Positions 1-10,878 of a DNA stretch of 64,000 nucleotides are shown piece after piece (the first letter of the stretch is position 1; each line of letters opens with the position of its first letter). Made by a program: the position numbers and the translations under genes. The stretch lies in NCBI GenBank assembly GCA_026119935.1, contig JALRMH010000079.1, positions 32,538 through 96,537 of the forward strand. Reading direction: 5' to 3'. The notes beneath the pieces are model-generated. The model was not told the origin of the DNA. It ran no database searches and was given only the letters and a program-made list of their open reading frames with translations. The stretch comes from Endothia cerciana (taxonomy: Eukaryota > Ascomycota > Sordariomycetes > Diaporthales > Cryphonectriaceae).

Positions 1-627
1 TGAGGATCTCGGAGGACTTTCAGTGTCTGGAGAAGAGGGAATATAGACCTAGATTCCGAGCTGCCAATGACTTATCCTAAGTTATCTTGGTCGCAGGACG
101 GGGAAGCTGCCGGATCATCACAAAACGCTCGAGTATGTATGCGTCCCGAGCCGCCTGAGTCCACACCATTTTTCTCGCACAGCTCCATCCAATATGCTGG
201 TCAGCCGCGTGGAAAGGTTGGGCGTTTGGAAACGATGGTGGAATCACCCATAAGTGAGGCGTTCGTTGTTGGCTGATGATATGAGATTATGTAGCTACTG
301 TTGGGATTGCAGGCGGGATCTCGTAGGACGAGCAACAGCTACAGACTGCCCCGAATTACCTCCTTGGTGGAACAACGTGCCACATTGCATTCATAGACAG
401 CGTCCGACCTATGTTAATGATCACAGTCGGTGAATTGGTATATGTGCCTAGGACAAACTCCAGACCCGATACCTTTTTAACCATTTTTGCGTCCCATCAG
501 GCCATTAAGCAGGTACAGATTGCGTAGACTGCCTCCCAAATAAAGATGCGATATGTACAGAGAACGAAGCATCTACGTAAGTCTTCAAACAAAAAAGGAA
601 CGATCCATGCTCATGTGAACGAGAAAC
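1..627. other. Non-coding 3' flank of the SREBP gene
   Basis: I see no supportable gene in this stretch. The open frames are short and lack recognisable motifs or splice-linked continuation. It lies downstream of the stop codon of the minus-strand SREBP gene, so its right part probably holds that gene's 3' untranslated region. A partial gene running off the left edge cannot be excluded. Confidence 0.5.
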
Positions 628-3600
628 TCACGCAGCGACGTCGCACAGGCTATCGTCACTCTCACAGTCGGTCATAGTCGCGTAGCCTTGGTCCTCTTCC
701 ATGCCTATGACGTTCTTAGTCACGCTGAGACACCGCTCAACCATCTTCTGCCTGAGATCGCGATCGAGGCCGGGCCTGTCGCCCTCCGCACTGCCGATCC
801 ATATCCTCAGCGTGCCCGATAGACGCTCGAGAGAGGTCGAACAGGCCTCGGCTGCGACAGCGTGTTGGTGCAAGCGATCCATGAGTAGGAAGGCAGCAGT
901 GCAGCCCAGCAATGACAGACCCTCGGTCGAGGCAGGTAGAATGGTATCAACGACGGAGAGAGCACTACGTGGTGGCACTTCGTAGCGTTGCAGATGTGCA
1001 ATTGCCATGGCACAACGTAGGGCAAGTTGCACGTCTGGGTCGGGTGCAATCGAAGACAAGGGTGCGTCGATGAGCGGCGGCACGCCTTTGCTGTACTGGG
1101 GATGTTTATCTGGATTCAGGCTCGGGCCGAGAGCTTGCAGGACGGTGGCAATATTGGCGCCTCGCTTCTCATCAAAGAGGAACGCCTTGGCAACAAGCGC
1201 ACGCAGTTGAGCGTTGGAGCCGATAGGCGCCACCTTGATGGCAGTATGAATGTCGCCGGCCAAGGTCTTACCCTGCTCGCTCTTGTCACCCGCGTCCGCG
1301 AAACTGGCTGGCAGTGCCCGTTGCAGCACGAGGCCTGACCACCAGGCAGCGACGGCATCCATAGGGGAGCGTACGGCCGGATCCTCGACAACTGCGTTCA
1401 TGCCATCGACGTCGACGTCGACGTCGTGGGTCGTTGGACGGTTGAAGGCCAGATTGTGTGCGCGCTGCACGATGACCTCGTTCAGGACGTCGTCGCAGTT
1501 TTGCTCGAGGAGAAGCGCCAAGTGACCCGGAAGCTCGTCATCCGGGGAGGGGGGCTCACTCCGGCGAAGGGAATTCATCAGCCGGTGCAGCTGCCTCGCC
1601 TCGTTCCATTTGGACCTGGCCAGCTTGGCTGCCAGGATGCTGTGGACGCCCTGATTGCCGAGCTGCCAAAGCAGGACACGGATGTGCAGAGCACTCAGCA
1701 TGAGCCGCAGTGGTGTGTCGGGTAAGGTTCGGGAGGCAAGCAGTGTCAGGGTCAGGCGACTCTTGTTGATTTCGACGTCGCCGCCAGCCAGCTGTGCGTC
1801 CAACGCGATGGTCCAAGCCTTGACCCGCGCGGTTTCCCGTTCTTCGGTCAGTCCAGTCAGCATCTGATAGCCGTGGATACCGATGGTATTTCGCAAGCTG
1901 AGTTTCATCGTCTTCAGCAGCAGGGCGGCCGCCTCGAGGAAGAAATTGTGGCGTGGCACCCAGACCGTCTGAATGGCTGTGAGCCAGGCCTGTCTCCTGA
2001 CATTGATGGGCGACGCCAATGACGGGACTGCCTGAAGAGCAGCATCGTTGAGTAGGGACTTTTGAGTCTTGGGCGGCCTAGGTGCGAAGAGAGACGGCAC
2101 GAAGGCCCAGAGTAGAGTGCCAAGAAGCAGGAGGGACTTGAGGGTGGAAATGAAGTGGGCGAGAGAGTACTGGTGGCCCGCGAAGCTGACATGCGACTGT
2201 GAGACCAGTGGTCCCAGAAGGTGGATTGGCAGGGCCAAGAGACCACGGCCTTCGGGCGATGCATTGCCCTGCTCCCTTTCACGAAGGGACTCGACGAACA
2301 TGAGGCCGGCCAGGGAGCCAACCATGAACTTGCCGTAGAATGGGGCGTTCTGCCATCGGTTGTTCTGCATCTGCTGCTGCTGCTGTATCTGCTGCTGTCG
2401 CATAACGGCCGGATTCTGCTGGAATCCCCCCTGCGGCACGGGATAAGGCCGCCCGGACGCCAATTGAGCGCTGATGATACGCTTCATGTCCTCGGGCACC
2501 GGGATCATGCCCTGTGGATCCAGACCTCTCGGGGTGGTGACGGGCGTGTTCATGAACTGCGCGCCCTCTTGCCCAAACTGCATGTTGCTGTTCTGATTTT
2601 GGATCGGACTCATCGTGCCGTTCATGGCGCTTGCCATGAACAGCTTCTCGAACGCGGATATCCTCTGCTGCATGGCGCTGTTCTCATCGGTGAGACGGTT
2701 ATTCCTCTTCTCCAGATGCCGTATATACTCGGTTGCCTTGCTCAGAACCTGCCACGGGATGTCAGCCAAAGGCCGGAGGCACCGAGCCGACCTGTGTGGT
2801 ACTCACCGTAGCCTTGTTTAGTTTATGGGCCGGAGTCAGACCATGCAACTCCTCCCTGTCCTCCGTCGTGTCCTCGCCCCGCGCACTCTTTGATAATACG
2901 CGCAAGCTCGGCACGCTGTCCCGTAGCGCCGCGATCTTGTCGTTTAGATTGGTCCTATACCGCTTCTCGATCATATTGTGGGCGGTCTTCTTGACGGGCT
3001 GCTGGCCATCATCGTCTTCTTCGTCGTCCAGGTCATCGTCATCCGCCGAGGACTTCCGCTTCCGACTGCCGGATTTGGATGGGTCGGGGGAGACGGCCTT
3101 GTGGCCCTCGCCAGCACTTGACTGAGGACTCAGCTGGCTGGGCTCGCTCTTTGGGGACTGGTACTGGAGGTGAGGCGGCATGGCGATATTCCTCAACTGC
3201 TCCTGCTGGGCGGGGGTCAGGGCTGGCATCGCGACCTGGAGGGGGGCCGGGCAGGACGAAGAGCCACCGGCAGGGTTGGGACCGGCACTCTGGAAGAAGG
3301 CGTTGAAGAGGTCGACGCTGGAGGATTCCTGGGCGCCCGACCGTGGGCGGAACTGGAGGTTCTGGTTCGGAAAGGAGGCGGCCGGGACGTTCCAGTTGTC
3401 GGGGAACAGATTCAGGGCGTCCAGAGAGTCCCCGTCGTTGGGACCCAGAGGAGGGGTGAACTGGTTCTGGTCGGCCCAAGCAGCGCTCGCAGTGAAGTCG
3501 GGGAAGGCCGGGTCGGGGCCAGTCGAGGTGATAGGGTCGCTATCGGGAGCAGGGGCGGCGGTGCCGTTGACGATCTGGTAGGCGCCGGGAGAGGAGGCTG

Positions 3601-3709
3601 ATGTGGAATTTGGAGCTGATGTCGCTGAGTGGGGGTCGTGGGACCGAAGGTCGAAGTGTGTGTCGAGGCCGGCACCCCAAGGTTGGGGATCCCGCTGTTG
3701 ATCTGCCAT
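628..3709 (-). CDS. srbA: SREBP-type bHLH-leucine zipper membrane-bound transcription factor
   Basis: Sterol regulatory element binding protein homologue (SrbA/Sre1 family), expected to sit in the ER membrane and release its N-terminal bHLH part when sterol or oxygen is low, inducing ergosterol and hypoxia genes. Two exons, 3709-2807 and 2748-628, with a 58-bp phase-0 intron (CTGAC branch, CAG acceptor), give 1007 residues, close to the usual length of about 1000. The start at 3709 has an AAAATGG context; an in-frame ATG 26 codons upstream is possible. The bHLH basic region near residues 244-265 reads HNMIEKRYRTNLNDKI, with the Tyr (Y251) that marks SREBPs where other bHLH proteins have Arg. 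A leucine zipper follows across the splice junction. Gln-rich tracts precede two hydrophobic segments at about 437-455 and 498-522. The C-terminal third resembles the fungal SREBP C-terminal domain (DUF2014). Family assignment is firm; the symbol follows Aspergillus usage. Confidence 0.93.
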
Positions 3710-6700
3710 TTTGGCTGGAAACGGAGGGGACACCTGGGCCCTGACGGGCGATGCGGAGGTACTGCTTAGACGGTTCCGTTTATGCACGAGTGGTTCGACA
3801 TGGAACGCGTGACGGCCCTAAGCGATGGACGAGATGGGCCGGGTAGTCAGAACGTGGGGGGGGGGGGGGGCCAGGGGAATCGAGTCGAGCGAGGGTCGAT
3901 TCCGTCTCAGTTCGGTCCGTTCCCGACGGACAACCCACAGGTCAAGCCGGACGGACGGACAAAAAGAGGATCGAACTAGACTGCAGCAGCAGATGATGAG
4001 GCTTCTCAAGACACAATGTGCCGAGCAGCATACCACCTGGTCGCCACCGCCCTAGAGGACACCGCGCCTCCCCCTGAGCCTGCGGTGCAGTCCGACAGCC
4101 GAGCGTGGGTCCGGTATTTCTTGGACCCGGGAGCAGAAAATCACGAAGCGGGCCCAGATCGAGCAAATACCCGGCACCACGTCAGAGACAGGTCAAGACG
4201 GCTCGAGCCCTGGTGGTGCTGCTGAGAGATGTCCCTGAGAGAGGACTGAGACCTGCAGGGAGCGGTACTCGAGAGATGGACCAGCGCCTGGAACAGGCAC
4301 ACGGAATATTCCGCTGGAGGGGGGGGGGGGGCCTCTGGTCGCACTGCGGGCGGGAGTGGGTGATGCCGCGATGCTATGCTAATGCAATGCGAGATGGCTC
4401 GTCAGGGTGTCGGCCCTTGCCTGTCGTCTCCTCACGGGCAGCTTATGTTATGTCAGCCGGCCTCACCAACGTCTCGTCTCAACACGACTGTATATCCTAT
4501 GCGCGGCGGTGATGCTGACGAGCCTCTCCTGCTGGATGGATGGATGGCCGGACTACGGTGTTTCGACCCGGCAGATAGGAGGGAGGGTACGGTGGTGTGG
4601 TGCGGTGCTGTGCGGCGCGGTACGGTACGGTAGGGTGTGTACGGGGTCAGACGGTAAGGTGTCTCATTCGACGGTAGGCCTTGGGTCCTGAGGGGAACGC
4701 GCAGCCGTGTCCTGCGCCGTCCTGCGCTGCGCTGCGCTGTGCCGTGCCGTGCAAGGCGGGCAGTGAGTGGATTTGGGGGGGGGGGGTGGTTTGGTCTGGT
4801 CCGTATGGGATCGTGGCCTGGTTTGTCTGTCTGTGGTAGTGTGGTCTGGTGGTCTGGTGGTCTGGTCGGTCGGTCGGTTTGAGGACAAGGACAGAAGCGG
4901 GAGCATGGGCAGGTGGATCGTACGAGAAAGAAAAGAGAGCAGGAGTTGATCACACCATCCGAGCGGGAAGACAACTTTCAGAGAAATGAATGGCATTGAC
5001 GTTTTCTGCCTGGGTAGCGGCCCCAGGTAGTGCCCAGTGCACCACCCCTCGGCGGAGGCTGCCGACAGACAGAAGGGCTTCATTAACCGACAGGCCCCCC
5101 TCACTTCCCTGCCCGCCGGGGCCCTGCCTGTCCTTGATGGAGGGCCTCTGACTGGACGGGTGGGCGGGAGGGGGGCCCTAGTTGCCCCCACCATCCCACA
5201 TCTCCCATCCCCCCCCCAGCGGTCTTTTGGGGAGGGGGGGCTAGCTGGCTGGCTGGCTGGCTGGCTGGCTGTTCTCAATGGGCCCTGTTACTCTGTACTA
5301 CTTACCACCACCTACCACCACCATAGTATGGTAGGTAGTATGACGAGGCAGTGCCCGCCGCCGCGACTAGCTCGCGTCCTGTTCCGCCTGGGCAGCGGGC
5401 CAATGCTTGTCCTCGATGCCTCCTAATACTCCCGTAGCACCACCCTTCAGCCCTCTGACGATGCTTCCGTCCCTTGGCGTCATGTCGATGCCCGTCTCGA
5501 GTCAGTCATTGACAGAACCCCCCACCGCCCACGTCGAACGAGGCCTAACATCCCGTCGGTGTGTGTGCCGACTGTGGCGACAGAGGGGGGGGATGGAGGA
5601 GGTGGTGGTGGGTGACAAGACGGATAGTTTCCAAACCTTCAGAATCAGAATCCAAACTCAGACTCGGTTCCAGGCCCAGGCCCAGGCCCAGGTCCTGGTC
5701 TAGGTTCCCCCCCCCCCCCGCGGCACTCCTGGCAATCTAAGGGGGGCTTGCGACGCCATCGGATATCCCTCCCTCCATCCTTTCCTTCTTCCACAGCTGA
5801 ACTGGAGAAAGAAGAAAACCCCCCGAAAAAAAACCAAAGCAAAACCCAAGACACTCTGCCTCGCGGCGTCGATCTTCTTACCGCTTTCACCCGCCGCCTC
5901 CTGTCAGCCTTCGGCACCGGGCCTGACTCGGTACATACTGTCGTTTGATCCTCTAGTATGGATGGACGGCACACCCAGACCGAGACTCGGCTCGACAAGG
6001 ATGTCCCTCCCCGTTGGTCTTGGGCTGCTGTGTGTGTCCCTGTCCGTTAGCCTCTCGATAGCCTCTCTCCAGTCTCGGTCCAGGTCCTCGCCTGGAGAGA
6101 ACCCGGATGGACTCCTCCTATGACCATTCATCACCACTGCCCCTGACTGCCTGTCCCCGAGATGATTTCATCTCAGCACGCCACGAAAACACGCATCAGG
6201 CAGACCTGTCCGCTAGTCTCATTGCCCCGTCGCGACAGGTGTTCTTCCCCCTCCGGTGCCTGTACCGATCAAAGTTTTCCTTGCAGGCCCTCCAGGTCTT
6301 ACATGATCTTATCACTGCCGTCGTGCCATGCCATGCCATGCCTCTCACCTTACCTCACCTTGCCTCGCCTTGCCTTGCCACGCACGCTACCTTGCTACCG
6401 CGCGTATGGCTCGTTGTCAGTCCTTGTTGCAAATGCAGCGGGCCCGTCAGCGGGCCATCCTGAGAGCCATGGCGACATGGGTACTTATCCCCCAAGTCTC
6501 ATCTTGAACATCTTCCCCCAGAGAATAAAAGACCCGGTCCGGGGAATATGCAAAACACTCCCCGCCGGACATGTCATGTCGATCTCGTGGCCCGCCAATG
6601 ATTTGTGATCGATTTGCGCCGAGAGGCCCTCTCGGCTGCACGGTACCACCACGTACAGTATAAATTGTTAAGCAACCTACCTCTCTACGGCTTCACTGGG

Positions 6701-7497
6701 CGGGGACGGCATTCCGAGACAGGCAACTGATGAGACGATACTTCAAGCGGTCGGTACGCAAATCTTCTCACGCACGCATTGACAGCCAGCCGCTGGCCGG
6801 CTGCAGTGGTTGAGCAACCAGGTGCCACCCTCCCCGACGGTTGGGACAAGTCTGGCCTCCTTCTTTCCAGGCCGTGGAAGCGGTTGGGGGGGTTTTTTTT
6901 TGGGGGGGTTTTTTTTATCTTAAATTTTTTTTCATTTGTTTATTGATTTTATCATACCGGACAACAGCAGGAGAGCACTCACCTTCTAGACGCGTAGTGG
7001 GAAGTGGGGAGAGGAGATCTGTCGTGAATCATCAAGCATATCCCACTTCTCATTGCATGTCTGACTCGACGCGATCGGCCGATCCGGCGTCTTGGGGCTT
7101 TGCAGATGTTTACTCCACCAATTCACAACGTTCCCCAGGCGGAAGAGTGTAGATCTGATTCTCGTATAGATACAGCACGATTAGTAAATATTGGAAACCA
7201 GGCCCCGTCCGCCTCAGCGGCTCGAGCCAATGTATGGCCTAGATACACATGCCTAATCTCCTGAGCACTGCTTGCCATGCCCTGGAAGCCGTGACGTATC
7301 AGCACGACGGCACCGTTCTGGCCCTCGGCCATCATGGTATGACAGAAGCCAAGTAGATCAGAACTCCCAACGTCCTTCGAGAAATCAGTTTCCGAAAGTC
7401 AAAACACGAACAACATGACCTGCCGCAGGGACCCGAGAACAGGGTTTGTCAAACTGCAGCCCAGCCAGGCGGAGCTCCACGACCTTCCTGCCTGCCG

Positions 7498-7544
<47 letters not shown>
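3710..7544. other. Long gene-free leader and promoter region rich in homopolymers
   Basis: This 3.8-kb stretch separates the SREBP start codon from the 3' end of the next minus-strand gene, so it most likely carries the SREBP promoter and 5' leader. It holds runs of G at 3856-3870, 4319-4331 and 4775-4786, a run of C at 5707-5719, GGCT repeats at about 5245-5270 and pyrimidine-rich tracts near 5760-5900 and 6330-6410. Open frames here are low-complexity and none looks like a protein. A short minus frame at 7123-7335 contains a LIRHG string but nothing else of a phosphoglycerate mutase fold. Confidence 0.6.
3856..3870. repeat. Poly(G) run, 15 bases
   Basis: An uninterrupted run of 15 G lies about 150 bp upstream of the SREBP start codon, inside its probable leader or promoter. 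Two further G runs (4319-4331, 4775-4786) follow on the same strand. On the transcribed minus strand these read as C runs. Confidence 0.9.
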
Positions 7545-7546
<2 letters not shown>

Positions 7547-7547
7547 A
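7487..7547. repeat. (CTGC)n microsatellite abutting a stop codon
   Basis: About twelve near-perfect CTGC units end exactly at the stop codon (TAG, read on the minus strand at 7547-7545) of the membrane-protein gene. The repeat therefore forms the first bases of that gene's 3' untranslated region (GCAG repeats in the transcript). Slippage here would not alter the protein unless it removed the stop. Confidence 0.9.
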
Positions 7548-9287
7548 CCATATCTCCTCATCACTCGCCACCATCTGCAACGTCGGCGTCTTCGGCTCCA
7601 TCCTTCGCATCCGCTTCCGATCCGCCTTGGTCACCAGGCTCGGCGTGATGGGGATCACAGGTGAGAACGGCTGGTACGGTGAGTAGGGGACCGGGTTCCC
7701 CGTCAGCGGCGTCCGCGCCGTGTGCATGCCCCCCGGCGACATCGGCCCGGCCCGCTCAAACACCGTCTGTTTGACCGTGCGGTCGTATGTGTTGGGCGAC
7801 ATGAGCCCTGGATCGTAGGCGCGCAGCGGGAGGGCGCCGCCGGTGCGGACGGCCGAGGGCGCGTTCGGGCGCGAGAAGGTAGCGCCTGGCTTTGGGGAGG
7901 AGGGCAGGGACGGGAACCGGTTCACGCCGGGCTTGGGGGACGTGGGCAGCCCGGAGGTCCGTTGGGAGTTGCGAATCAGGGCGGACTGCGAGGTCTCGGA
8001 GGCGGCGGAGACGGGGTCCGCTTCCGTCGTTGCCAGAGAGACGTGCCGGGAGTGGGCCGGGTTGTCTCGGGCACGGTGCTCGTCCTCGTCCGACTCCGAA
8101 ATGTCCTCGCCTCGTTGCACGTCCCTGTCCTTGCCCTTGACTGTTGCAATGACGCCGATCCTCTCGTCGATGCTCTGAGTACTCTCCGGTGACAAGTCGT
8201 CCGGCGGCGTCAACGGGGCCATGTGGGCCCCGTTGCGCAGGGGGAGCTGGTCGGTGGGAACCGGCGGTGGTCTGGCCGGGGCGTACTGCCGCGGCGGGAT
8301 GGCGTTCATCTCCTCGCCGGCGTACTGTGGAAACGTGCCCGACATGGGCGTCATGATGGGCGAGGAGATGCTCATCGGCTGCACCTGCTTCTTCTTCCTG
8401 GGCGACTTGAGGGCTGACAGGATTGAGGAGGTCCGCGACTCCTTCTTCTCAGCCTTGCTCAGGTTCAGGCTTGCGGGTTTGTTCCTCTCCTTCTTGGACG
8501 ACGTCGTTGATGATGAAACCCGCTGCTGGGCAGGGGTGGGCAGGACTGGGGCCTGGAACTCCACGCCCGCCTCCTTGGCCTCCTCCTGCTCCATCACGTA
8601 CTTGTACATCTGCTCCAGCTGTGCCTGCGCCATGGCCCTGTCCTTCTGTACCACCCCCTGGTCAACTTCTGGGTCTACGCCGGGTGCACCTCGGCTGGTC
8701 GAGGTGGGTGAGGGCAGGAAGTACGAAGAAGGCGAGGTAGCTGACGGTTCCTGGATCTGGAGACTGGGGATCTGGAAGCCCGTAGAGGTGGGCGAAGGAA
8801 GTGAGAAGTTGCGAACGTGCCCGCGATTGGGACTTCTTGGCAGCTCGTGGGCTGTCTGGAATTGAGAGGCTTCCCACTGGACTTCCTTCTGGGACTGGAT
8901 TGCCGATTCCGGCTCTGGGAACTTCGTGGCGTAGTAGTGTTCCTCCCACAAATCGATCTCCTCTGCAGCGCGCAGTCGCTCGCGGCGCTTCTTGGACAGG
9001 GCCAGGAGGAGGATGGCGACTACCACTAGGGAGAAGGCGTAGGAGCCGACAATGCCGCCGACCTCTGCTGGCAGGTATGCTGGGTTCCGGATGGCGTCGG
9101 CAGCGCCCGGAGGACCTTCGTCTGCTGGAGGAGCTGGATTCCAGTCGATACCGAGAGGATTGTATTTCCTTCGCTCGGCCTGCTCACCTGATGACGGCGC
9201 CGCAGCAGCGATAACCTTGAGGAGGGCTGAAGAGAGTGACAGCAGAAGAATGGAAGGTGACTTCTTGTGGAAGGGGCCAGTGGGCAT
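7545..9287 (-). CDS. Single-pass membrane protein with disordered cytoplasmic tail, unknown function
   Basis: I do not recognise the family. One exon encodes 580 residues from the ATG at 9287; another in-frame ATG lies 25 codons upstream but would bury the signal. Residues of about 8-30 are hydrophobic (ILLLSLSSALLKVIAAAA) and read as a signal peptide. A short extracellular stretch with an NPAYLPAE segment follows. One transmembrane helix at roughly 78-100 (VGGIVGSYAFSLVVVAILLLAL) is followed directly by basic KKRRERLR, which fits a type I topology with the C-terminus inside. The remaining 480 residues are Ser/Pro-rich and low in predicted order, with a few basic patches near the end. This layout suits a fungal cell-surface sensor or adaptor, but that is only inference. 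It is divergent from srs2, with 1.6 kb between the start codons. Confidence 0.75.
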
Positions 9288-10878
9288 GATGAGGTTAGGC
9301 GAGGTTGGGGCCACGCCTATTTGAAGTCTTGAGACGAGATGCCCAGCCAGACGGTGGACCAAGCTATCATGGGCCGAAACGCATTGTGATATCGACCGCA
9401 GCTCAAGGTTGCAGGAATGATCAACGTCGTGAAAAGGGGGATGAAGGCACAGGAAAGAGTAACGGCTGGGTATATAGCGGCTGTTGATACGGCGGTGTTG
9501 CAGAGGTGAGGGAGCGGGATGGGCCAGTCCTGGTCCTCAAGCCCCCTCAGCCCTCAGCCCTCATGCCGGCTTTTGATTCTTGACACGGGCTTGCAGGGCC
9601 CGCAACGTGTGACGAGAGCTCTCACTTGTCGGATTGTCCCTCCGGACACAAGGCACACAGCACGGCGGCTGCTGCAGGGCATCTCGTCGAATCGCACTCG
9701 TCGAATGCGGCCGGCGATCGTGACCCCACGTTGGACGTGCAGCCGAAAGAGCGTGGTGAGGTGCCCGGTCTGAGATGTGGTTGGATGAAGGGCGCAGGGG
9801 GCAAGGCACCTCTAAGCGCCGAGCAGACAGGATGGGTCCTGTCTGATTGGGCGGGCCTGTGTTCGCCCCGCCCGGGGATATTGCATCTCGCCCAGAGAAC
9901 TAGGTAGGATTCTCGACACCCATTGGGTGGCCTCCTTTGCCATGTTGGTATTGGACGGCGGAGGGCGTGGTCGTGCTGACGGTGATCTGCAAGATCCAGG
10001 AACAGTTGACCTCCTGGTTCACACCGCGCATACAGCACCGCTGGCCGGCAGACCCCTCTCCCGCGATCCATGTTGCATGCAGACCAGATCCTCTGGCCTT
10101 GGGGCCTGTCTTTGGAAAGGCGATGACCCAGATGCCTCTTTGTTGGGTCTCCGTGGTGAGCAACCTGGCCCGTTCCGGCCAGAAGTGCTAGGACGAGCTA
10201 TCACACTCCGGATGGCCTGAATGGCGCCCCTCCTCCTAGGCGAGGCCTGCGAATGAGAAACAGCATTGGCTTGCAATCGCAGGACACGCTGCATTAGACT
10301 GCCGTAGAGGGTGTGATCAATGCGTGATCATTCCCCAGATTGGTCGACGTCCACCCGCCCCCAACCGGGAACCAGACAACCACGGTAGCACAGTGACGCT
10401 GGCTGCATTGGGACTGCCTCTCCGGACGGGACGTGATGCTATCACGCCCAACCCAACTGGCCGGGAACAGTATCAGACACTGCGGGCAGACCTGGAAGAT
10501 AAGGAACCGGATGCTGGTGGTGGTCGGCGGTAGGTTGAAGGGGGCAAGGAGGGATTACTACATAGTACACAGTATGTAAAACCCTCCCCATGCAGCTTGC
10601 AGCCCCTTGGTGGGAGGCTCGCTTAGGTAAGCAAACAGCAACACCTGATCGCGCGCATAGCGTGCCCCTGGTTCTAGTCACGGATGGAGGGCTTCGACAC
10701 GCGACGTGACGCGACATGCATCTCAGAACTGTCCTTCTAGAAGGCCCTGCTGGTGATCCATACCTGCACCGTGATTTGAGCGTCTCTGTCTTCAACCCTA
10801 TACATACCCGTTTCTACCACTAGGGTTCTGGCTGGGCCAGGGCCCTTGGTCTGTCTGCTTCTGTCCTTCGCGGTCGTC
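9288..10878. other. Divergent intergenic region between membrane protein and Srs2 genes
   Basis: No supportable gene. Both flanking genes point away from this 1.6-kb stretch, so it should contain both promoters. Several 80-150-codon open frames exist on both strands but show no motif, no splice-linked extension and no biased codon usage that I can see. Confidence 0.55.

Noticed and set aside
4453..5278. Long minus-strand ORFs of 173 and 204 codons
   Set aside because: They are translations of GGT/GGTCT-rich low-complexity sequence with Pro/Thr/Arg runs and no motif.
7123..7335. Minus-strand ORF with LIRHG, as in phosphoglycerate mutases
   Set aside because: Only 69 codons, no other motif of the fold and no splice-linked extension; probably chance.
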